This document shows positions 21,701-35,019 of a stretch of DNA of 64,000 nt, in pieces. The position numbers and the translations under genes are program-made. The first letter of the stretch is position 1, and every line of letters begins with the position of its first letter. Location: the NCBI GenBank assembly GCA_964030785.1, contig OZ034978.1:14808453-14872452 (forward strand), in the 5' to 3' direction. Origin of the DNA: Siderastrea siderea. Its lineage: Eukaryota > Cnidaria > Anthozoa > Scleractinia > Rhizangiidae. The notes under the pieces are model-generated. The model saw only the letters and a list, made by a program, of their open reading frames with translations, was not told the DNA's origin and searched no databases.

Positions 21701-24700
21701 ATGCTGAAAATACGATTTCAGAGGAATTAGATTTAAAAATTTTCCCGGGGCATGCCCCCAGACCCGGCCCTAAGAAGCTCTCGCCTTTGGCTCTCGGGAC
21801 ACTTGCCTCATTTGTTGTGAAAATCTGGCTACGGCCCTGAATAGTGTCAATAAACCTTTGTTATCATTATTTATTGTAGCTCGCCTTGTTGTGGGTATTT
21901 TAATTTAAAATGGTGGGCAACGAAGGCTACAGGGGAATTCGATCTGCGGTGGATTAACATCCCATACAAGGGAACATACACACCCCTGATAGTTACTTGA
22001 ACCCATTTTGTTGTATTTTGCTAATTAGCATTCAAGAGCATCGGTTGCTGGAGCGACACTTCAGTTCGTACCATAGAAACCTTGGAGGGGAAACACCCCC
22101 TCCTGAAAGATCCCGATTACAAGTCACGTGTAAATGCGCTGATGAAATGTGCCGAGGCAGCGCTCGAGAGGAGTCTCACCATGTTTGCTTTGCAAAACGG
22201 AGGACAATGCTTTGGTGGGAAAAACGCGGAGAAGAATTTTAGGAAATATGGACCAAGCACGGCCTGCTGTGGTGAGTGTATACTGTTATACACAATTTTT
22301 CGACTTGACTAAAACATGTCTGTTATACGTCACTAGATGTTGCAAAACATCGCAACTGCATGTAAAAGTCTTTTCTTTCGTTTACTAGGTACGTAAGAGA
22401 GAACTTCAATGGGGACATTCAACCGTTTCAGACAACACGTTAGATATCCAAATTAACACCTCATTATGCGTGTCTATTGTGATGTTTTTTCTTAACGCAA
22501 AATTGTTTCAGTGGACTATTTTATTTACGGTACACGGCTGCGTAGCGTTTTTGTAGGCCTTTCCGCACGTTTGAAGTGTTTTCCTGTTTTTGGTCGCGTG
22601 GAAATTGGGACGAGGGCTAAAAGCCTCAAACGTGCGGAAAAGCCTACGAAAACACTTGCTACGTGGGCCATACGGTGCACAACTCGTAAAACCTTTCACA
22701 ACTGGCATATGTCGTTACGTTTTATTCATACAGGTGATGGTGAAGGAGGACCATGGAGCAATGAGGTTTATAGGTGGGTGCTAGGTACATTCGTAGACGT
22801 TAAGGGAATGTATTGCAGGGTGAGTGTGAAGGAAGAAGACGCGAAACTACAGTTATTTTCTGCAGGGTCACTTCATAAATTTCTTGTGGTGAGACCTCCT
22901 ATCTTATTGGTGGCAGTACAACTAAACATGCCATAATCAAGTCAGTTTGTTTCATGCTTTTCTTTTGTAACCATACGTTGAATGTTAACAGCCCAATGAA
23001 TTTTAATTTATTGCTCAGTTTCCTTGGAGACAATGGAACGCCGATAGTGAATGCCAGCTATAACCCTTGGTCTCTCTGGTCACCATGCCCACAGACCTGT
23101 AACAATGGCAACAACAGTGCGGTGCAAGTGCGCAATCGCACGTGCTACACTTACGTCACTCCGGACTTAGGATGCGGAAACTTAGGATCAATCACCACTG
23201 AGACTCGGCCATGTGGAGTGCAGATTTGTCCAGGTATAATTTTTTCAGCCCTTTTTTCATGGGATAATTTGTTGACTGCTTTCTGTAAAGTAAAGGTGTG
23301 GTACCAGACTGGTTAATATGTCAGACTTTTGGATTCGAACCTCCGCCATCTGGTTGATTTGACCTCAGACTAACGGTAAAAGGGATGGCACCACTTCTTT
23401 TGTTAAAATATCAGCCATTCGACATGTCACTTAAGCAATACAAAATAGTAGTTTGCAACTTTATTAAACAGACTTACATTTTGTAGTTTCGTTTTTTGTT
23501 TTCATATACTTTATAAACGAATCCCCACATGTCCCCAGTGTTGGTCGTAGATGACTCATGTTGTTTGTAATGCTTTCAGTAGCTTTTAATTGGTATGCAA
23601 CTAAACGTGAGAATAACAATGCTAACTGATCAAAAATAAATAAATAAATAAATAAATAAGTTATTTCTTTCTTTTTCAGGTGTCAATAACACAGGTAATG
23701 TTTGGAACATTATGCTATTTGTGTTGACATTTATTTTCTGCTGCGAACTGAACCATGAAGTAAATGTTTGTCTAAGGACCCGGCAGATTAAAAAATAAAT
23801 ACAAGTCGATTTGCTATTGCTAAATGAGAAACGGTTCTGTCACTGCATTAGTGATTGAAGTTAGCTTTTATCTTGACAATGTTTAATCGAGCCATTGTCC
23901 TGTTATGTTATCATGGTTGTATCTTTTTAAGGCAACAAAAGCGCAACACTACGACCTAATCCTTCCCGTCCACCAACGAGTAAGTTCAGATTTGTTTTAT
24001 TCGATGGGTAAAAAACTAAGTTGTTGATAATCACATGTTTTCACTCCTTTTCATTTACTACCTACTCGAACCTACATCTAAATACATCTTGTCTATCATT
24101 TAAAAGAGCTTTTCTGTTGAATATAATACAGTGATCTTGCTTCATATTCGCGAAGTTATTTTTAGAAAGAGTCAGTTGTATTTCAAATGCAAAGCAAATA
24201 CCTACGACCCTCCTTAAAATGAGTAGCTCAAGCAATCATTTTAGTTGAGTCTTATTATCCTGCCAGGACTCCCTAAAAAAACGACTACGTGGTAGGCTAT
24301 CCTAGAGATAAACTCGAGATCTTGTATTTTTTATCCCAACATCAACTAGCCAAATTGACTTTGACTACTTGTGCGACGAAATTGAGTGGAATAACTGTTT
24401 TAATATAGACAGAAAAGAATCTTTTATGTTAAAGGAATCTTTTTTCTGTATCTATTTTGTGCGACCTCTCTACTTGTATGATATGGTCTGATAACATACC
24501 GTAAATTGCCGCTTATAAGCCCTGGGCTTATACAACTTGGTAAAGGGTTTGGGTGGGCTTATAAACGGAGGGGCTTATATCCGGGAGGGCTTATAAGCGG
24601 AATAAAAAAGCCGTTTCGAGATGAGCCACAGCAGTGTTGATCGAAATACGTTTTTAATTTACCAGTTTTTAATTAATCTTCAAAACGTCATAATAAATCG

Positions 24701-27700
24701 AATTCATTTCAATTTTAACAACAAATCAAAACTGTAACAACACGAACGTAACTGGAACGTGGCAAAACAGAGGTTCATCGTCGCAGTGTTCTGTGAGTCA
24801 AAGAACAAGGATAACTAGAGGGGGCCTTATATCCGGGGGGGGGCTTATAACTGGATCTATTTTTTGTTTACAGGTAGATGGGCCTATAACGGGGGGGGGG
24901 AGGGGCTTATAAGCGGCAGTTTACGGTATTAGTTGGGAGCCAATCAGAGCGCGCGCTAATTCTTATTTCCAGAGACTGACTATGTAGGAAAACCAAATGT
25001 ATTTTAGCTCAGCAGACAGACCTTCCGAAGGGGACTGGACCGCCGACCGCGCCTCCAACATCGATATCGCCTTCTCAGCAAAGAAGTAAGAAATTGAGAT
25101 CATCTTGATTGAAGAGTGTAGTTAGTAGTTTTAAGTTCCTACATTAAAGCAAGCAATTTCGAAATATTGTTGAAGGGCTACGTAAGCAAAGATGAGTATT
25201 GATGAAAAAGAAAAAAGATGAGTATTGATGACATCAAGAAGCCACTGTTTTGCGCCAGTGACCCTCGGTTTTTTTGTGGACTACTGGTAACCAACATTCA
25301 GCACAAGACAAGTGATCAAGGCTTGTGTCCGCCTCAGTAAAGACAAGCTATTAATCGTAGGGGTGCACACATACTTTGCGAAAAGATAGATTTAATTAAA
25401 TTTGTAGTATTGAACGATTTTAGTCCATTCAGGCACAGGACTGGTATGTAAAAGGGCCCTTCTTTCTTGCTTTTGAAAGCTACCATCTTAAGCTTATCAA
25501 AAAATTAGAATAAAGGCAGTCCTACCCTGTAATTAACCTTGAAATTAACCCCTTCCATGGTACAAGGAGGGGGAGGATGGAGCCTGGTCTTTGTTGTGTT
25601 ACAATATTTCGAAAAGGTTTTACCTTTATTGGATAGCCTGTAATGTAATCTACAAAATGGGGTAAATAGTATGGGTTGTGGTGCTGTTGGGAGGTCGGTG
25701 ACAAAATGCAAAATGTGGCCAAGAAATTCCAAAAAATAGGCGGACATGTAGAATATGATAAAAATAAGGATCTCGTTGCTTTTTATCGGCATCTTACACT
25801 TTTCCGCTGTAAGAAGATGTAAAACAGACATTTTTGTTCAAGAATGGCTTGACATGTATTAATAAACTATGACTTTTATACTTGAAACAAGGGGGTGGGG
25901 GTGGGGGGGGGGGGAGGTGAGGGCGGCTGACAAAAAATCCTCTTGAAAAATTGGAAAAAACCCTTACGGGAGGACGGCATTCATCCCGCCCCCTTCTTCC
26001 CCTCCACTTGTACGTCCGGCAGATAAATCATTCTTTAGCTCTCACAAGCCGGTAGATTGATTTAATTAACTCTAATCAGTTAGATCTTGGAACCGATGTC
26101 AGCTTCAGGCCGATCTAAATAGAGCGATTTATTCAGGGCCGGCAAAATGCTCGGCTTGTTTCCCACTTCCTTTACCCGTGCTCGATCTGATTATCCCATA
26201 TCCCCGATCTAGCGTCCCGCGTCCCAACGTCCCGATGCTGCTTCCCGCCCTCTATTCAGCCCGGTTGTAATGTCGAACCCAATGTTTTCTTTTAAGTTTT
26301 ACAGACATCTCCTCCAAGCACGTTTACCCCGACCGCGTCTCCAACATCAATATCTCCTACCCAGCCTTCAGGTGAGCGTCAAAAAATTCCTTCATTGCTT
26401 GGTTTTCAGTTATTATCCTCTTTGTTGTTGCTCTATAGTTAATAAGTCTACTATCTAGAAGCTTGACAAAGGGATTGTAAGCAGTCAAAAACTTTAGTGG
26501 TGAGTCATTGTGGGAGTAGTGAAATGTTCCAATTTGATACCTGCCTAGTTAATCTCATCAGGCAAAATGGCCGGACACTTACCCATAATAATGAGCCATG
26601 ACCGAGGACCATTCAAGTGCGAAAGTTCAATGCAAGCGCCGCAGTATAAGAGAAAAGGGGTGAATTTGGTGAAGTAGAATGACTAAAATCTCCATTTCGC
26701 GGTAATAGGACACGCTTTTTATTGAGATGATAAGGCGGGTTTTTGTAGCTAAGGACTCAGAGAGACTAAGAGATGAATTACGACCTTATGCTGCATGCAT
26801 GGGGGTAGAATATGAACAAAATATAACAGGGCAGTGGCTTCTCTCTTACATTTAATTCAATGTTTTTCTGTCCTCTAGTTTGCACAGCCAAAGTTGATCT
26901 AGGTTTTCTGATAGACGGCTCTGGCAGCATAGAAAGAGCGGGACCTGGAAACTTCAAGAGGGAGCTTACCTTTGTCAAACAAATTATCAAAGGCTTCGAG
27001 GTGTCCAAAGAGGGTACTCATGTTGGCGTTATCATATTCTCCAGCGGTGCCAGGGTTTGTTTTGGAAAGCTTATTGAACTTCGAATGTTTCATATCTTTT
27101 TAGTTTTCTCTAGTGGTTTAGGTACTAGATAGAAGGACCCGTTTTACTGGAGTCAGTTTGTTTGATTTGCTTTGGTTGGTTCTGACCCCTTCACCCTTCC
27201 AGTCATGGCCAGCCTCTCGTTACCGGTAGTCCTGGTAGTTGCGATTCTGAAAGATATTAAGTTATGTAAGATATTTGCTAATGATATTGGCTTCTGTTCA
27301 CTTCCCGATCACTGCCCTACGCTGAGCCAGCCTCAAATATATATGATGTGTATTGTACAGCGTCAACTTTACTCGTTTCTTGGGAACTAGTGATGTTTGG
27401 GGTTTGCAGGATCAAAACAGAAATCAGCATTGCTGTGGTTTTCATGGTCAACAGTTTGACTCGTGGTGTAATTTTCAGGGTGAGAGTAGTTCTAAGAAGC
27501 ACTATAGTCGGTGACAGTGACTGCCATTGTTACAAACGACAGTAGTTCTGGCCTTCGCTTAACTACTCTCTCTCTCTCTTGGACAATCACCCTAGACCGG
27601 AATGATGTGTTTTCACAGATCGTTTCTAACTTTGATGAACACTATGACAAAGGCAGCGCCTTAGCAGCAATAGACAGGATTGGGTACCCTGCAGGAGGAA

Positions 27701-30700
27701 CAAACATCGGCAGAGCTTTGAATTTAGCAAAAGCCAACCTGTTCGGCAAGAGTGCTCGTCCCGGTATTCCTAACATGTTGGTTGTTCTCACTGACGGAAA
27801 ATCGAGAGATCCCGTTACAGAGCCTGCACAGAAATTACGGGACTCCGGTGTGACCATATTCGGAGTGGGGATTGGAAGCAGCTATGACGTGGGGGAGTTG
27901 AGGGACATGGCCACTGATCCGGACTCACAACACGTGTATAAAGCAGACTTCAATAATCTGGACATAGTTGTTCAATCTATCAAGGATAGAGCTTGCACGG
28001 GTAAATCACTCTTTATGTTTTGTTGTTTTTCAATTTTAATTCTTTATCTCATTTCTCCACTTCCAAAGCTGAAGAATCCACTCAAGTACAGTACTGTTGA
28101 AATGCAATTGATAGAAAATAGTTGAACCAGCGTTAGCTTGCAGTGGAGGTTCATCCGGTGCAATATTAAAATATGCGCATTCGAAATAGTTCCCTAGCAC
28201 GAACCTCCATCACAAGCTTCCATTGTAATGACAGTTACACTGAAAACCGTGAGAATACAGGTATGATTTATTACTCATTTCAAATACCAGTAGGTATATT
28301 TTGTTAAAATAGGTCGAAACCTTTCAGCTGAGCGTTAAAAGTAGTTCGTGTTTGCTTCCCTTTTCCTTAACTACGCCTTATGGTTGCGCGGTGTGGTTGG
28401 TTACAGAGAGTTGCATCAGTTTCCCAACTATTAAGTAACACCAAAACCAGAAATGATTCTCCTTAACCTGGTTGCACGGTTTGGCGCTTGCTACATGTAC
28501 TTGCTGCACTTCGAATAGTTGTTGATTCTGTTGTTTTAGTCAGAATAATTACTTAGATTTTAATTCCACGGCACCTAAGTCAGTGGAAACCACTATGAAA
28601 GCAATGTTTGTCTGTATTCCTATTAATATAGTATCGTGTATTGCATGGCGTTAGCTCTTTGTTGTCTTTTAACAACGTCGTGTCTGTTTATAGGTTCTGG
28701 TGGTGTCACACAAACACCAAGTAAGTACTATGCAAACTACATTTAGAGAGACAAGGGATAAACGAAGCTATACGAACTATATCATATATCATATATCGTA
28801 AAGGTGGAAGATTACTCCGCTGACTACAACTGACAATGAATTGAAAGAAATCGGCATCAAGCCTAGAAAGTATTGGCCTAAAAAGCAAAGCAATCGGCAA
28901 CCTAAAATTCTTACAGAAAATGCTAAAGAATGTAAAGCCAGTAGCCGATTCTACGAAGCAAAAAATTGAACACTTAAATATGGATTTGATAAGCGATCAT
29001 CGCGTACATGTACCTGCGATAACAAGGTATAATAAGGTTGCTTTATTTTAAGTTTAAACAATTGCAACAGGTGAGCTTTACGTTGGTGTTGACTTTCTGT
29101 TATTAAATTTTTGTTTACAGGAGGAGATCCCGTCTTACAATCTCCTCCTACAAGTAAGTAGTACTCTTCAATGCCACTGAAATAGACAGTCTTTTCGTTA
29201 ACCATAAATGGTTCCAGGGGGGGTGTGGGTGGTAATCCATTTCATCATAGACTGTATGAAAATACATCTTAAACTGAAAGAGATGGCACCTAATCTAAGT
29301 ACTAAGAAGTGTTGCAAACTTTATTAGAATTATGAGCAACAAAAAGTCTACAACGATCTGCTTTTTTTTAAGCTAATCTTTGAGGTATTAAAAGGTGCAA
29401 TTTCTGTTCCAGCTAAAAATATGGGGTATGTGCTTTCCGATACTGACTAGTATATGAATAGACAAGGTAAGGGTAAAGGCTCGGGTCAGAGCCTTCCGGC
29501 ACCCGGCAAACGTTATTGAGTCCCTTTTCCACCTCTTTCCTCTCCATTCCCTAGGGGGTTTGGATGGGAACCACAAATACGAGACTTGAGTAAATTATTA
29601 GTAATTTCTTAATTTACCGTATTTTCTCGGTTAAATGCCGGGGGCGTTTATTTAAAACTCCGCCTCGTAGACCCGGCCTTTATTTGAACCCAGCACTTAT
29701 TCGGGGCCCGGTGTTTATTTATTAACTGCATTTTTCAGCCATCCATTTTCTAATATCAGTACTGGAGGTTTATTGAAGCAAGAACCAAATTTCAACAAAA
29801 AGTAAGTTATTTATAAAAAAAACATCACTGATAGGAATTGGCGGTTTTCACGTGACGTCATAAAATTCTAAAATCATAAATTGCGAGGTCTTCAGATTTT
29901 ATATCCCCACCAGGTTGAAGATGACTTAAAAATATATCTTTTCACAAATTTTCAGCTCGGTAGCGTCTTTCGTTTTGAAAATAAAGAATATTAAATTTCT
30001 GGCTTTTCACGCTACGTGACACCAACACAGCGTCCGTGACAAAGCTTTCTCCTGTGCGAAAAAGGACTCTCCTTGTGATTTTTAGCAGTTTGGACAGTTA
30101 AAGGATTAGAAGAGAAATTAATGTGGTTGTATAGTAGTTAACCAGAGAAAAGTAATCGCTGGAAGAGCAGAAGTGAATTCCAGATGTTTTCATTGATTTC
30201 CGGCGGCCATGTTTGTGCCCCTCCGAGGGACACCAACATGGCGTTTCCATACTGAGCTCTGCAAATTTCAGTCGAATGTTTCGGCAAATAACTCAACAAC
30301 GGAATACCATACAGATCTGAGACTTAGTGAAGTTGTTTAGTTGTGTATCCTTTATAACATTACAAATTCTTGGCCTCTTTCATCAATTGGTTTTGATTTT
30401 AATATTTTATGGCGTGACAGTGAAAACCAAGAATAGTGATTGAAATCTTCTCAACGTTACGTTTCTCCGTGAAACACGGTGGAAGTGTATCGGTAATTGC
30501 TCGACATCAAACGTACTGTACAAACAATTTAGAGCAAGGTGGTGGCGAGGTTCCTGTTCCATTAGTTCTGAGAAAGGCATAATCAAAGAACCATTTAATT
30601 ACCATGAAAGGCATAATTAAAGAACCATTTAAAGAAACGCTGGAGAAACGCTGGAGATACCCTCCAGATGATCCTCACCTGATGGACAAGCCCACAGAAA

Positions 30701-33700
30701 AATTACCATGATTTAAAAGAGATTGACACGATACCTGATGCGTCGTTTGTTTCACCTGTTTTAGTCAGAAATACTTTGATAAAAGGTAGTTTGGTTTGAA
30801 TATCAGTGTATAAATTCAATTATTAAAAACTGGACTAGGTATATTGGATTTCTAGCATTTTGATTGGCTCAACGGAGCTAGGCTATCAGCTCATATACCT
30901 GCTGCGACCAAATATGGTCAATGAACACTCAACAACAAAGTGAGCTGAAAGTTTTTTTCCTCGCGAGCAACCCGGCGAGAAAAATGGACGAGAAAAATCA
31001 CTTGCCAGCAAATTTAAATTAAGCAGAAATTCCAACAACGTCACCAACAAGCATCACCAACAGCGTCGTCTAACACAAGTCAAAATTGTTTGAAGAAACT
31101 GTGCAGAAATAGAAATTTAAGCATTAAGCGTTGTGTTTACAATTAATTTCTTTCATCGATCGTCGCGTCGATCATTGAAATTGAACAAACGGTAGGTATT
31201 ATCAAAAAGGATTTCCACTTCAAAATATCAAGACAAGACATAAAATAAAACACAATGAAATGGGGCTGGAGCATTTAATAAAAACTATCACACATTCATG
31301 GCGAGTCGGTGCGAAAATCATGAAGCAGTCTAAACAAGTGCTAAAAAAATACATCTGCAAACTACCAAGAAGGAAGGAAGGGCGAGATTGTTTTTCGGCT
31401 TTAACATGCAAAATCAGGACACTGGTTTACCTGCACTTGTTGTAGCTCTATGTTCCAACAGGTCCAAATGCTCAGATAGAAATTGGATGCCATGTAAACG
31501 GAGTTGAATCGCTTTTCCAGTTGTTTGAATGTTGTTTTTACCATTCCGTCCGCAACCTCTAAACCGAGAACAACTGCATTTTGCGCTTTGCGTTTAACAA
31601 ACTATGATGGTGAATTCTAATGTTCCTCGCTACAGTAATCTTGCTTCTGAGCTGCATAGAAAATACCTCTTCAAGTTCAACTGTTCAAATTTGTTCTGTC
31701 TTCAGTTCGATCAAACACGCACATGATGGCTCCGTTGTGCGAACAGATTACAAACTTGTTCAGTTTCAACTCCAGCAGCTATATGGTGAAATTGTACAGC
31801 TTCAATCCGCTTTGAACGATGATTACAACAATGTTCAGGAAAAATCAAACATGTACCATATTTCAGAGCCAATAATTAGAAGATTTTTTTTCAAAACGTG
31901 TGCTACTTTGTTCACTTTCGAGCAGTTTTCATTGATTCATTCAGCTTTGCTGCAACACTTCGCGAGGTTTTGGCGCCTTTTTCGTTCAGTCATGTGATCG
32001 ATTCTTGTTCCGCTTAAATTTCTTTTCTCATTTTTCCCGTTCTTTCTGATTTTCTTTTTAAATAGTGGTTAAGTTTTTAATAAAACAATTATTCTACTCG
32101 GGCTTGCTGGATATCAAATGATTATAACCAACTCGGCGCTACGCGCCTCGTTGGTTATCTATCATTCGATATCCAGCGCGCCCTCGTAGAATAATTGTTA
32201 AATATAATGATAGAAAGAGAACTAGTATTTAGTTACGACATGTAATCTTGGTTTAATATACTCATCTCGAATAAACGCCGGGACCTCAAATAAACGCCCG
32301 GACCCCGAATAAACGCCGGGGGCGTTAATTTGAAACTCGGCCCTGTAGACCCGGCGTTTATTCGGGGTCCGGTGTTTAATCGAGAAAATACGGTAATTTA
32401 GTGAATATTCACATGTCGGATTAAACTTGTGGGATATTACTTTGTGGCTGCGAGCCCTTTAAGTGAACTCTTGGAGTGTCTAGTTGCAAATAACGGCAAC
32501 TAACGCTCGCTATACACCAAAATTGTTTGTAAGAGATGTGCTCACTTGGAACTCATTAAGTGCCGATTTTTTTGTGATCACAATAGAACTTCTTTATTTT
32601 GCAGTATGTAAAGCCAAAGTGGACCTCTCAGTTCTAATTGACGGCTCACAAAGCATAGATTATTTTGCCGTGGGAAACTTCCGAAGGTGTCTCCAGTTCG
32701 TGAAAAACTTCGTCAGTGGATTCAATATTGCCAAAGAGGGAACTCATGTGGGGATTGTTGTCTTTTCTAAAAACGCAGAAATCATTTTTGGATTTGAGAA
32801 ATATTTTAGTGTCCAAACAGTGTTGACGGCTATTGACAGCATAAAGTACCCTCGAAGTGGCACCCACACTGGAAAGGCTTTGGACGTGGTCCGGACAAAG
32901 TTGCTGGATGCCAGTGCAAGGCAAGGTGTGCCCAACATTTTACTGGTGATGACAGATGGTGCATCACAGGTCAGTCTTAGGCCCCCGCCAAAGGGATAGA
33001 CCTTCCGTTCATTGGCGTTCAATACTGCTGACAGGTTGATTGCCATCAAATGTTCGCATGTTAAATGCTGTTGAATCTGTTTGACTGGTACCTTTAAAGT
33101 GCGCTTCGGCCGGGAAAGGCATCAACACTAATATTACTATTAGAATTTTATTGAGTCGTCAGAGTAAACCAAGATGATAAGACGTGTGAATATTTTGCGC
33201 TTTTTCATATCTTGCATCTGAATCGAAGCGGTGCAATTACCATGTTACAAGCCGGATCAAGGTGTGCCAATTTCTTGTATAGTAATGATTAGATTTTTGC
33301 AAAACTCAATTGATGTCTGCAACTATGTTATATAAACTTGGTTAAAGTTTAATTTTTCGATATTTTTAGTAGTTCTGATTCTTCGATATATTTTTGTTTC
33401 ATTTTAAGCGTGCATTACTACATACATGTCACATTGCGCATTGAATCTTACCGAGAACAGGACTAGCTGGAGGGCGGGCTGTTTACATGTTATTGTGCGT
33501 CCACTGTCCTTCATGTGTGTGTGTGTGTGTTGTTGTTGTTGTTGTTTTTTGGTTGGCATTTTTTCTTTACTTTTTAGGATGATGTGGACGAGCCATCAAA
33601 GAAGCTGCGAGATATGGGTGTAACAATTTTCACTCTGGGTATCGGAAACGCATTTGACATCAATCAACTAAATGCCATGGCAACGGACCCGGACCGTGAT

Positions 33701-34950
33701 CACGTGTTTACAACAGAGTTCTCAAAATTACAGTCGGCAGTAATTGAAAAGATAAAGGAAAGGGTTTGTAAAGGTACGTTTCGTTGCATAGTGCATTTTT
33801 AGTAACAAGTGGAAGCCATAAAAAAAAAACAAATAAAAAGCTCTAGGTGGTTGCAAAAGCGGCCACAGATACTCTAAATAACGAATTAAAATTAATCACT
33901 TGTTTATCTGGTCCCAGTTGTTCAAAAGTTGGATAGTGCTATCCACTGGATAAATCACTATCCAGTGGATAAGTGGTAAGGAAACTAATTGCATTATCCA
34001 CTGGATAGTGATTTATCCGGTGGATAGCGCTATCCATGTTTTGAACAACTAGGGCCTGAAACAGAAATATAATATGCAACGGGAAACGAGTGAGAGCCAA
34101 GTACAGTCAAAATTAGATTCGTTATTGCTCCTGTATCAGTATTAGTTTGGCTCTTATAGACTACAGAGGACATCCCAGCAATATAGTGATGTTTATGAAG
34201 AATAGAAATGTTTCTTTTATTTCCTTGACAAATCAAATCCCGTTCCATCAAAAACCTGAACTTCAGCCCCCCCCCCGCGACCCCAACCCCTCTCCTTTTA
34301 AGCTCAACTGCAGAGGTCTACTAACGTATAAACGCTGACAAATATCGGCACATTGATAAAGTTGATTATTGATTTGTTTTTTTCCGACAATTTACGGTAA
34401 ACCTCTCTATTAATAATAGTCCTTCCCAAGAGATGGGTGTTGTAGGAGGTGAGTGCCTGCAGAACATTATAATAATCCTTTATTGCAGATGTGTAGTTAA
34501 AATACACCAAACGTATTTTTGTCTTCTGTTTTAGGTTCTGGGGGATTATTGTTGTTAAAAGGTATGTTTTAATTGTATAATTAAAGAAAAGGCTGCAAAC
34601 CAGCATTCCAGTCCAGATCAATAAAGTTGTAGTCTTTTAAGACCAAGGAATACGAGCAACATTTTCGGGCAACTTGTTGCACAACAAATGTTGCTTTGCA
34701 AGTTGAGATTGTTTGTTACTCTTACAACCACCCCTGCCCTTCGACAAATTTTCATGTTGCAAAAAGTAGAAGCGACGTCTACTTTCTGCAACATGAAAAT
34801 TTGTCATGCGAGGTGGTGGTAATACGCGCAACAAGCAATCTCAACTTGCAATGCAACATTTTTTACGCGACAAATTGCACGAAAATGTTGCTCGTATTAC
34901 TTGACCTTTAATGAAACCTCACCATAACGAACAGAAAATTATGTTTGATT

Positions 34951-35019
<69 letters not shown>

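Noticed and set aside
22954..23029. Starting the TSP1 exon at the upstream acceptor ttgctcag.
   Set aside because: That start gives the wrong phase; the acceptor before 23030 keeps phase 1 and the full domain.
26301..26304. The acag acceptor for the second Thr/Pro linker of gene B.
   Set aside because: It would shift the frame, whereas the upstream cttttaag keeps phase 1 and aligns with the homologous exon at 25008.
31620..31997. A 125-codon plus-strand frame with a hydrophobic start resembling a signal peptide.
   Set aside because: It lies inside the 2.8-kb inverted-repeat element, matches no family that I know, and has no gene context.
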